The notes beneath the pieces were generated by a model that made no database searches, was not told where the DNA came from, and saw only the letters and a list, made by a program, of their open reading frames with translations. The translations under genes were made by a program, and so were the position numbers. Shown here piece by piece: positions 32,056-37,803 of a stretch of DNA of 37,803 nucleotides. Origin of the DNA: Syntrophomonadaceae bacterium (GTDB lineage: Bacteria > Bacillota > DSM-12270 > Thermacetogeniales > Thermacetogeniaceae); NCBI GenBank assembly GCA_012840385.1, contig DULK01000051.1:1-37803 (forward strand), in the 5' to 3' direction. Positions within the stretch are counted from its first letter, which is position 1. Each line of letters begins with the position of its first letter.

Positions 32056-32215
32056 GGATGTTTTCTGGCATATTTATTCTATTATAGCACAGGGGGGCCG
32101 CGGCGGCCCATAAAAACACGGGTGAAAAGCCGAAGCGGCACGGATTGTTGCGGAATTTGCTTAGAATGAAAAGAGCCCCAGGCCCATAGACTTAAACCGG
32201 GGTGATCAAACCACG

Positions 32216-32410
32216 GTGGAACAGGCCAGATTGATTTTTGAGATCGAGCGGCTGAGAAGGGAACTGGAGCAGAAGGGTGAACCCGGTGATTTGAAAGCCG
32301 GGGAGCTTCTCCTGATCTCACGGAGGCTGGACGAGGCGATTAACCGCTACCTCATGGCCAGCGGCAGGAACAAACCCAACGCAATTCGGAACCGGCTTTG
32401 CGGCGGGTGA
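32216..32410 (+). CDS. Spo0E-like sporulation phosphatase
   Basis: A 64-residue protein matching the Spo0E family, small phosphatases that remove phosphate from Spo0A~P and delay sporulation. The first helix is ARLIFEIERLRRELEQKG; the second carries the family core as LLLISRRLDEAINRYL, corresponding to the usual S-Q-E-L-D signature with RR in place of QE. The catalytic-type aspartate is kept. GTG 32216 has GGGGTGAT 9 nt upstream. It is divergent from the MBL gene and followed by a promoter for the selenoprotein gene, so it is probably monocistronic. Confidence 0.78.
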   Translation: MEQARLIFEIERLRRELEQKGEPGDLKAGELLLISRRLDEAINRYLMASGRNKPNAIRNRLCGG

Positions 32411-32471
32411 GCGCCGGACTCCCAATCCCCGCCTTCCGAGAACCCGCTTCTTGCTCTGTTTTTGAAAAGGT

Positions 32472-32500
32472 TTGCGCATTTTTTTTGGCCGGGTTAAAAT
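32472..32500 (+). promoter_or_regulatory. Sigma-A promoter of the selenoprotein-SCIFF unit
   Basis: TTGCGC (32472-32477) and TAAAAT (32495-32500) are spaced by 17 nt and lie 30 nt before the GTG start at 32531. Confidence 0.55.
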
Positions 32501-32530
32501 AGTAAATTGAGGTGGAAGGGAGGGAAAGTT

Positions 32531-32758
32531 GTGGCAGATCTCATCGTTTACACCCTGGCGGGTTGCCCTTACTGCAGAAACCTGCTGGAACGCTACCGCA
32601 ACGAAGGACTCTCCTTCCGGGAAATCTCACTGAGCGGCAACCCCGATCTCAGGAAGAAGATCAAGGAGGAATACGCGGCGGAACGGGTTCCGGTGGTCGT
32701 GAGGGACGGCAAGCTCGTCCAGTCCGGCGACGACCAGGGCCGCGGGTGACGCCTGTAA
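32531..32758 (+). CDS. Glutaredoxin-like selenoprotein, Uxx-star type (in-frame UGA)
   Basis: A 75-residue thioredoxin-fold protein if UGA at 32747-32749 is read as selenocysteine. It begins ADLIVYTLAGCPYCRNLLER with a glutaredoxin CPYC site, and contains the cis-proline segment ERVPVVVRDGK. The C-terminus is GRG-UGA-CGC-CTG-TAA, that is G-R-G-U-R-L-stop. This matches the glutaredoxin-like Uxx-star family known to me, in which Sec or Cys is third from the end. Conventional annotation would stop at 32749. GTG 32531 is preferred because GGAGGGAAA lies directly upstream; TTG 32507 is in frame but earlier. A candidate SECIS hairpin follows. The SCIFF gene starts 49 nt later, probably in the same transcript. 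Confidence 0.72.
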
Positions 32759-32760
32759 CA

Positions 32761-32780
32761 GAAACTGCAGTTGCAGTATC
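32761..32780 (+). promoter_or_regulatory. Candidate bacterial SECIS hairpin
   Basis: GA-A-ACTGC, loop AGTT, GCAGT-A-TC: seven pairs with one A-A mismatch. The loop G is 21 nt after the last base of the UGA, within the usual range for bacterial SelB-dependent decoding, and the loop contains GU. The structure starts just past the TAA stop. Confidence 0.5.
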
Positions 32781-32807
32781 TCAAAAGATATTCAGGGGGT
32801 TTGAAAA

Positions 32808-32963
32808 ATGGAGACCAGGAAGCATGTCCAAACTGTTGTGGCGGGAAGCCTCCGCAAACCGCTGCAGGAGAACGGCTGTGGAGAATGCCAGACCTCCTGC
32901 CAGTCGGCATGTAAAACGTCCTGCACGGTGGGGAACCAGGCTTGCGCAGTTCGGCAGAAGTAA
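32808..32963 (+). CDS. scfA: SCIFF ranthipeptide precursor (six cysteines)
   Basis: A 51-residue peptide. Its C-terminal half holds six Cys as CGECQTSCQSACKTSC followed by TVGNQAC, the SCIFF (six cysteines in forty-five residues) pattern. The leader (METRKHVQTVVAGSLRKPLQ) fits the conserved family leader. The radical SAM maturase installs thioether links from Cys sulphur to side-chain carbons of acceptor residues such as the Thr between cysteines. AGGGGG lies 8 nt before ATG 32808. The maturase start overlaps the last 22 nt. SCIFF is almost universal in Clostridia; its function is debated, with signalling proposed in some species. Confidence 0.93.
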   Translation: METRKHVQTVVAGSLRKPLQENGCGECQTSCQSACKTSCTVGNQACAVRQK

Positions 32964-34354
32964 AGTGCGGCTTTTCTCCCGACCTGCACCTTTTCCAGGT
33001 CGACGGCTGCTACCTGGCTTTTGACGTCAACAGCGGCTCCCTGCACCGGCTTGACGAAGTGGCGTGGCACTTATTGCAGCAGCTGGCCTGCGGCGGGGAC
33101 TGGGCCCTGGCCCGGCAGGAGGCCGTTCGGCATTTTCCTCCGGACGTGGTGGACGAGGCCTGCAGGGAGCTCCGGGAGCTGCAGGAGGGGGGACAGCTTT
33201 TGACAAAGGATCAGGGGTGGGAGGATTTTGCGCCGGGCGGGGAGCTCGGCCTCAAGGCCCTCTGCCTGAACATCGCCCACACCTGCAACCTTTCCTGTAA
33301 ATACTGTTTCGTCCCGGAGCAGCTGCGCTCCGGTCGGGACCTCATGCCGCCGGAGGTGATCCGGGCCGCCCTGGATTTCTTGATCCGGGAAACCCCTTAC
33401 GAATTTTTAACCGTGGACTTTTTCGGCGGGGAGCCCCTCCTCAACCTGGAGGGGGTAAAACTTGCCGTTGACTATGCTCTGGAGCAGGGGAAGGAGAAAA
33501 AGTGGAAGTTTACCCTGACCACCAACACCTCCCTGCTTGACGACGAGGCGCTGGCCTTCTGCAGGCGACACAACATCAGCCTTGTCCTGAGCTGTGACGG
33601 GAGGCCGGAGGTGCATAACCGGTACCGTGTCACCGGGAGCGGAGCGGGCACCTCCTCCCTGGTGGAAAGGCGCCTGAAAAGGTTTTTTGAAACCGGCGGG
33701 TGTGGAGAATATTTCGTGCGCGGCACCTACACCCGCTCCAACCTTGATTTTGCAGAGGATGTAAGGTACCTTGCCCGCCTGGGGGCCGGGAGCATCTCCC
33801 TTGAGCCGGTGGTTGCGCCTGCCTGCCGCCCTTACGCCCTCCGCTACGAAGATCTGGACAGGCTTCGGGAGGAGTATTTCAGGCTGGCGCGCCTCCTTCG
33901 GGAGTGGGAGGCCTCCGGCTGCCGGGTTTCCTTTTATCACTTTGATTTCGATCTTATGGGAGGGCCCTGTGTCGCCAAGCGCTTGACCGGGTGTGGTGCG
34001 GGGTACCAGTACCTTGCCGTGACACCGGCCGGGGAGATTTACCCCTGCCACCAGTTCGTCGGGCATCCTGACTACCGCCTCGGGGATGTTCGGGAGGGGA
34101 TCACCAACCCGGAGTTGCGGGAGAGATTTCGCCGGGCACACCTTTACAACAAAAAGCCCTGCCGTTCCTGCTGGGCGCGCTTTCTCTGCGGGGGAGGCTG
34201 TCATGCCCAGGCGGCACTCCTGGAGGGGGACCTGTACCAACCCTATCCGTTGTCCTGCGAGTTGATGCGGGCACGCCTGGAGGCGGCCTTGTACTACATG
34301 GCCCAGGGCCTGCCGGGAAAGGGGGCAGAGGAGGCTGCCGCCGCGAGCCGATGA
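32942..34354 (+). CDS. scfB: SCIFF radical SAM maturase
   Basis: A 470-residue radical SAM/SPASM enzyme forming thioether bonds in SCIFF. Residues about 10-90 make the peptide-recognition (RRE-like) domain (LAFDVNSGSLHRLDEVAWHL). The radical SAM cluster motif is CNLSCKYCF (Cys about 115, 119, 122), followed by DFFGGEPLLN. The C-terminal SPASM/twitch region binds auxiliary Fe-S clusters through several Cys (GPCVAKRLTGCGAG, GEIYPCHQFVG, KPCRSCWARFLCGGGCHA). The start TTG 32942 lies inside the scfA gene, giving a 22-nt overlap and probably coupled translation. The TGA stop overlaps an ATG (ATGA at 34351-34354) that seems to be the original start of the next gene. Confidence 0.96.
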   Translation: MRSSAEVKCGFSPDLHLFQVDGCYLAFDVNSGSLHRLDEVAWHLLQQLACGGDWALARQEAVRHFPPDVVDEACRELRELQEGGQLLTKDQGWEDFAPGGELGLKALCLNIAHTCNLSCKYCFVPEQLRSGRDLMPPEVIRAALDFLIRETPYEFLTVDFFGGEPLLNLEGVKLAVDYALEQGKEKKWKFTLTTNTSLLDDEALAFCRRHNISLVLSCDGRPEVHNRYRVTGSGAGTSSLVERRLKRFFETGGCGEYFVRGTYTRSNLDFAEDVRYLARLGAGSISLEPVVAPACRPYALRYEDLDRLREEYFRLARLLREWEASGCRVSFYHFDFDLMGGPCVAKRLTGCGAGYQYLAVTPAGEIYPCHQFVGHPDYRLGDVREGITNPELRERFRRAHLYNKKPCRSCWARFLCGGGCHAQAALLEGDLYQPYPLSCELMRARLEAALYYMAQGLPGKGAEEAAAASR

Positions 34355-34928
34355 AGGGTTAAGAAAGCCGGAGGAGAAAGGCCTCTGGCTTCAGCTTTTC
34401 ACGACCTTTTTTAAAATCGGCGCCTTCTCCCTCGGGGGCGGGTTTGCCATGATCTCCCTGACCTACCATGAGGTGGTGGAGCGCCGCGGCTGGCTGGACG
34501 AGGAAACCTTCCTGGCAGGCACCACCCTGGCCCAGGGGGCGCCGGGTGCGAACGCCACCAACACCGCGGTTTTTGTGGGTTACCGGGTGGCGGGTCTCTG
34601 GGGAGCGGTGGTTGCATTGACAGCTTGTCTCCTCCCACCCCTGGTTATGGTCCTGGGCCTCGGCCTGGTGGTCTTGAAGACTTCGAGGCTGCCGGTCGTG
34701 GACCGCATCTTTGAGGGGCTGCGGGCGGGGATCCTGGGGCTGCTCGCCTACCTGCTGCTCTCCTGGCTGCGGCCGCTGCGCCGGGACCTCAAGGGGGTCG
34801 CCCTGTTCGGACTCATGCTCTTTGCCCTCCTGGTCTTGAAGTGGCACCCTATCCTGGCCATTGCCTGCGGCGGGCTGCTGGGGTTTTTATCCGGCGCAGG
34901 AAGGGGTGAGGGTAATGAACCCGGCTGA
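34351..34928 (+). CDS. chrA: Short chromate transporter ChrA, first subunit, with apparent 5' frameshift
   Basis: A half-size ChrA/CHR-family membrane protein. Short CHR proteins work as pairs; known members export chromate. The intact frame from 34359 encodes LWLQLFTTFFKIGAFSLGGG, the conserved first helix, then FAMISLTYHEVVERRGWLDE and LAQGAPGANATNTAVFVGYR. No ATG, GTG or TTG exists in this frame before 34449, which would delete the first helix. However ATG 34351, overlapping the scfB stop as ATGA, reads ATG-AAG-GGT-TAA; one added base after GGG would join it to the frame (M-K-G-L-R-K-P). I infer a one-base loss, real or a sequencing error. The corrected protein is about 192 residues. Confidence 0.75.
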
Positions 34929-35439
34929 ACTGCCCCTCTTGTTCTGGACCTTTCTGAAAGTCGGCCTGTTCAGCTTCGGCGGGGGGTATCCGGTACTGCC
35001 CCTGATCGCCACCGAGGTGGTGCAGCGCCACCACTGGCTTACTGCGCCCCAATTTGCCAATCTGCTGGCCATTGCCCAGCTGGTACCGGGGCCCGTTCTC
35101 GTCAACACCGCATCCCTTGTGGGTTACCGGGTCGGCGGGTTTCCCGGAGCCCTGGTGGGGGCGCTGGGGGTCGTTCTTCCCACATTTATCATCATGTTTG
35201 TAATTACCTACTATTATCAATTGCTGTACAGGCACTCCCTTTTCAGGCGATTGATCCGGGGTTTTTACCCCACTCTGGTGGCGCTGCTTGCCGGCGCTAC
35301 GGTCTTTTTCGCCCAAAGCTCCCCTCTTTCCTGGAAGGTGGTCGTGATCGCCGGCCTCACCTGCGGGGCCCTGGCCACCCGCCGCCTGAACCCCTTCTGG
35401 ATCCTGATCGGAGCGGCGGTGCTGGGGGGATTACTCTGA
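34915..35439 (+). CDS. chrA: Short chromate transporter ChrA, second subunit
   Basis: A 174-residue CHR-family membrane protein with about five to six helices. It starts PLLFWTFLKVGLFSFGGGYP, the family signature, followed by EVVQRHHWLTAPQFANLLA and AQLVPGPVLVNTASLVGYR. It pairs with the preceding subunit. ATG 34915 lies inside the end of that gene (14-nt overlap) and has AGGGGTGAGG upstream; the frame also runs back to 34861 without a better start. Substrate specificity (chromate, sulphate or another anion) is not shown by sequence. Confidence 0.93.
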   Translation: MNPAELPLLFWTFLKVGLFSFGGGYPVLPLIATEVVQRHHWLTAPQFANLLAIAQLVPGPVLVNTASLVGYRVGGFPGALVGALGVVLPTFIIMFVITYYYQLLYRHSLFRRLIRGFYPTLVALLAGATVFFAQSSPLSWKVVVIAGLTCGALATRRLNPFWILIGAAVLGGLL

Positions 35440-35511
35440 AATATGGAGCGATATAGCTTGATTGCTGTCGGTTATTATCGAAAAATCTCATGTAGCGCCC
35501 GGAAGCTTGCC

Positions 35512-35540
35512 TTTACACTTTGCGGTGCGTGTAGTAAAAT
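35512..35540 (+). promoter_or_regulatory. Sigma-A promoter of the M23 peptidase gene
   Basis: TTTACA (35512-35517) and TAAAAT (35535-35540), 17-nt spacer, about 100 nt before the GTG start. Confidence 0.6.
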
Positions 35541-35642
35541 GAATTTGGTTTTGTTACCGCTTCTTGGCGAGAAACACAGAAGTTCGAGCGACATAAAATA
35601 TAACAGGTTTAAACGGGAAACAACCGAATGGGAGAGGGGAAA

Positions 35643-37247
35643 GTGAATTTAAAGGAGAGCAGACGGGCCTTTTATTTATTTTGCCGCAGGTGCCAACTTT
35701 GGATCTTAAAAGAGTGTGGTATTAAAGGGTGGCTTGTGCAGGTAAAGAAATCCTTCGCAACCCGGCTCTCTGATTTGCGCAGCAGTGCCCCCGACTGGTG
35801 GGCGGAGCGCTGGGAATGGATGAGGGATTCGGTAAGCGGCGGTGCAGAAAGCATCGGTTCATATATTCAGGACTGGAGAACCGGAAAGCATCGTGAACGG
35901 CTCGGCTTCCTGAGGAAACCGGGTTTTTACGCGGCGGTGCTTGCCGGTTTTTTATTGCTCTACGGAAACTTCTACCTGGTGCAGAACAGGGTGGCCTATG
36001 CCGCCTATTACCAGGGGAAGGAAATCGGCCTGGTGGCCTCGCGCCGGCAGGGCCAGGAGATCATGGCCAGTGTTCAAAAGGAGCTGGAAAACCGGCTCGG
36101 CCAGCGGGTCTATCTCCCGTCCCCCTTGACATTCAGAGCCTGTACCGCCTCACGGGTAAGCCTTGATTCCCCCGGGCAGCTGCATTCCGCCTTTTTCGGC
36201 CTTCCCTGGCTGACGGAAGGGGTGGAGGTGGTCATCGCGGGCCGCCCTGCCTTTCTCCTGCCGAACAGGGAGGCGGCCCAGCGGGTTCTCAACAGGCTAA
36301 AGGATGAATACAGGAAAAAGCTGGCCGGAGAAAAGATCGAGGCCATCGAATTCAGTGAGAAGATCTCCTTCAGGTCCCGGCCGGTTGCAGTCGGCGAAAT
36401 TTCCCGGGAGGAGGATGCTCTTTCCCTCCTGAAGCAGGGCAGGGTGCAGACCCGGAAGTACCGGGTTAAAGAGGGTGACTCCCTCTGGAGCATCGCCCGG
36501 GCCCACGGGCTGCTTGTGAAGGAACTGCTGGACGCCAACCCCAATCTCACGGAGCGCCTGGACATCGACCAGGAGATCAATCTGGCCGCAGTGCAGCCCT
36601 TGCTCCACGTCAGGATCACGAGCAGCGCGGTTAAAAGGGAAGCGATCCCCTTTGACGTACAGGTCCGCCTTGATTCCAAACTGCGCAGGGGCAGCGCCAA
36701 AGTCGTCAGGGACGGGGAGGAAGGCCAGAAAGAGGTGGTCTACCGCTTCGTCAGGGAAAATGACAGGATCGTGTCGCAGCAGGTTCTTGCCAGCCGCGTC
36801 TTGAAGGAGCCGGTGCCCAAAATAGTGGCGCAGGGTACTGCCGGCGGGCGGCTCTACGCCTTTTCCCGCGGCTCGGGCAGCGGGGTATTGAGCTGGCCGG
36901 TCGGCGGCGGCATCACCTCCGGCTACGGCTACCGCGGCGGCGAGTTTCACAGTGGTATTGACATCGCGGCAGGTGCGGGGGTGGCGGTGCATGCCGCGGC
37001 CGGCGGTCGAGTCGTGGAAGCCGGCTGGGGGGGTGGCTACGGCAGGACGGTGGTGATCGATCACGGCAACGGCCTGGCCACGCGTTACGCTCACCTCTCC
37101 CGCGTCGATGTCAGCACAGGTGAAACGGTGAGCAAGGGGGAAGTAATCGGCGCCGTCGGTTCCTCGGGAAGGGCGACGGGCCCCCACCTGCACTTCGAGG
37201 TAATGAGCAACGGGGGAAGTGTGAATCCACTCAATTATCTTCGTTAG
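35643..37247 (+). CDS. Membrane-anchored LysM/M23 peptidoglycan endopeptidase
   Basis: A 534-residue cell wall hydrolase. A cytoplasmic N-terminal stretch of about 95 residues precedes one membrane helix (FYAAVLAGFLLLYGNFYLV). A poorly conserved region follows, then a LysM domain binding glycan (YRVKEGDSLWSIARAHGLLV, about 272-316), a G5-like domain (about 320-395) and a C-terminal M23 peptidase (about 420-534). The M23 zinc ligands are visible in HSGIDIAAG and in HLHFEVMS, with YAHLSRV between them. The domain order is that of clostridial SpoIIQ/DipM-like wall proteases. GTG 35643 is preferred for its SD (GGGAGAGGGG); ATG 35628 is in frame but before that site. It may act in sporulation or growth. 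Confidence 0.92.
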   Translation: MNLKESRRAFYLFCRRCQLWILKECGIKGWLVQVKKSFATRLSDLRSSAPDWWAERWEWMRDSVSGGAESIGSYIQDWRTGKHRERLGFLRKPGFYAAVLAGFLLLYGNFYLVQNRVAYAAYYQGKEIGLVASRRQGQEIMASVQKELENRLGQRVYLPSPLTFRACTASRVSLDSPGQLHSAFFGLPWLTEGVEVVIAGRPAFLLPNREAAQRVLNRLKDEYRKKLAGEKIEAIEFSEKISFRSRPVAVGEISREEDALSLLKQGRVQTRKYRVKEGDSLWSIARAHGLLVKELLDANPNLTERLDIDQEINLAAVQPLLHVRITSSAVKREAIPFDVQVRLDSKLRRGSAKVVRDGEEGQKEVVYRFVRENDRIVSQQVLASRVLKEPVPKIVAQGTAGGRLYAFSRGSGSGVLSWPVGGGITSGYGYRGGEFHSGIDIAAGAGVAVHAAAGGRVVEAGWGGGYGRTVVIDHGNGLATRYAHLSRVDVSTGETVSKGEVIGAVGSSGRATGPHLHFEVMSNGGSVNPLNYLR

Positions 37248-37333
37248 ACGCTCCTGCCGCCCGGGCGGCGCCATCAGAAAGATGTAAATACATCTTCAGA
37301 CATCTGACATCATGCCTCAGACCTCTATTAGGC

Positions 37334-37370
37334 AGGGCAGCCGGCGTAGAAAAGCTGGCCGCCCTTTTTT
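37334..37370 (+). terminator. Terminator after the M23 peptidase gene
   Basis: AGGGC-A-GCC-G-GC pairs with GC-T-GGC-C-GCCCT across GTAGAAAA, followed by TTTTTT. Confidence 0.85.
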
Positions 37371-37502
37371 ATCAAAGCCTGCCTCCGAAAGCCTCCCTCC
37401 TGGTCCTGGTGGGGTAGGATGAAGGGGGTAATTTTCGCCGGTAAAATGAAAATATCGAACAAACTTCCGTTCTCGTGGTAGAATAATGTTGGCTGTCCGA
37501 AA

Positions 37503-37566
37503 TTACATCGAGTTCATCCGCCGGCCCGCCGCTCAGCTCCTGATTCCGGCCGGGAGAGAAACGCTC
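37503..37566 (+). repeat. Repeat A, left arm (copy A3a)
   Basis: TTACATCGAGTTCATCCGCC, then a CTGATTCCGGCCGGG stretch, matches the left arm of A1. It is followed by reverse C6 and then reverse A, a head-to-head arrangement. Confidence 0.6.
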
Positions 37567-37615
37567 ATGCCGCCCGGGCGGCACCATCCGCCTCCGGCGG
37601 CACCAACAGAGTATG
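37567..37615 (-). repeat. Repeat C, copy C6 (reverse)
   Basis: GCCGCCTCCGGCGGC-type hairpin followed by ACCAACAGAGTATGAAAA, the reverse complement of the C consensus. A similar CCGCCCGGGCGGC palindrome also occurs at 37258-37270. Confidence 0.65.
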
Positions 37616-37803
37616 AAAATACCCGACGGGTCTACCGGCGAGCGACCTATGGAAGGCCGGGTAACAGGACAGGCGACGCGAGGATGACAGGTCGGGATGC
37701 GAGTACAGACACCTCTTGACCTGCGATGGAATGGATTTGCAGCGAGGCCAAACGCGGCGTTTGACAGAAGCAGTTCGCAACTTGTTACGCAGCATCCCAG
37801 AGC
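37616..37803 (-). repeat. Repeat A, copy A3b (reverse, cut by the window end)
   Basis: Reverse complement of A1 12712-12900, nearly identical, including CAAACGC-G-GCGTTTG where A1 has an A in the loop. The copy runs off the window at the position matching CAGCTCTGGGATGC of A1. Confidence 0.85.

Noticed and set aside
32507-32749. Glutaredoxin-like gene ending at the UGA with TTG 32507 as start
   Set aside because: The UGA-x-x-TAA ending matches a known selenoprotein pattern and GTG 32531 has the better SD; the short version is therefore considered incomplete.
34449-34928. chrA starting at ATG 34449
   Set aside because: This would remove the conserved first helix with the FSLGGG signature, and no SD precedes it; a frameshifted start at 34351 explains the data better.
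35443-35646. 67-codon ORF before the M23 peptidase gene
   Set aside because: It contains the likely promoter of that gene, has no good SD or recognisable domain, and overlaps the next start.

Overview
The window looks like a chromosomal segment of a GC-rich, endospore-forming clostridial Firmicute, probably an S-layered Peptococcaceae/Moorella-type anaerobe. The grounds are the sporulation genes (spoVT, a SpoVB/YabM-type flippase, spoIID, a Spo0E-like phosphatase), an order resembling Bacillus mfd-spoVT-yabM-yabN-yabO, S-layer homology (SLH) proteins, a SCIFF ranthipeptide locus and frequent TTG/GTG starts behind strong Shine-Dalgarno (SD) sites. No rRNA, tRNA, CRISPR array, transposase or phage gene was recognised.

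Layout. 345-7056: mfd, a SurA-N-like lipid-side protein without a rotamase domain, spoVT with a sigma-G-like promoter, and a MOP-superfamily flippase. 7569-12580: yabN/mazG, an HU gene, then three envelope glycosylation genes (SMR-like protein, MptB-like GT-C transferase, GtrB-like GT2). 13203-18021: rqcP (yabO), spoIID, an SLH protein, an LCP ligase and a TagA/WecG transferase. 19269-24026: a 1405-residue SLH-anchored subtilase and a ferritin-like protein. 24189-32055 is mostly on the minus strand: a MacB/MacA/TolC-type efflux operon, an ECF sigma factor with its anti-sigma/DUF4349 partner, and a metallo-beta-lactamase-fold protein. 32216-37247, plus strand: Spo0E-like, a predicted Uxx-star glutaredoxin-like selenoprotein, SCIFF peptide and its radical SAM maturase, a pair of short ChrA proteins, and a LysM/M23 peptidoglycan hydrolase.

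The most unusual content is non-coding. Most intergenic gaps longer than about 300 bases on the plus-strand side are filled by modular, inverted-repeat-bounded elements. I name them A (about 260 nt), C (about 50 nt), B (about 200 nt) and E (76-97 nt, AT-rich). B has 14-15 nt terminal inverted repeats and several internal stems that show compensatory changes between copies. E modules sit at hairpin tips of A or B. One locus (14718-15150) is nested three deep: E inside B inside A. The outer stem of that B copy is replaced on both sides by another, still complementary, sequence. This looks like a family of nested structured elements spreading into each other's hairpin loops, and it is the best candidate here for something undescribed.

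Other points for a second look are an in-frame UGA three codons before a stop in the glutaredoxin-like gene, with a candidate SECIS hairpin; the 51-codon SCIFF gene, easily missed; a probable one-base frameshift at the start of the first chrA; and a TolC-family protein apparently lacking barrel strands in an organism with otherwise monoderm-type genes.
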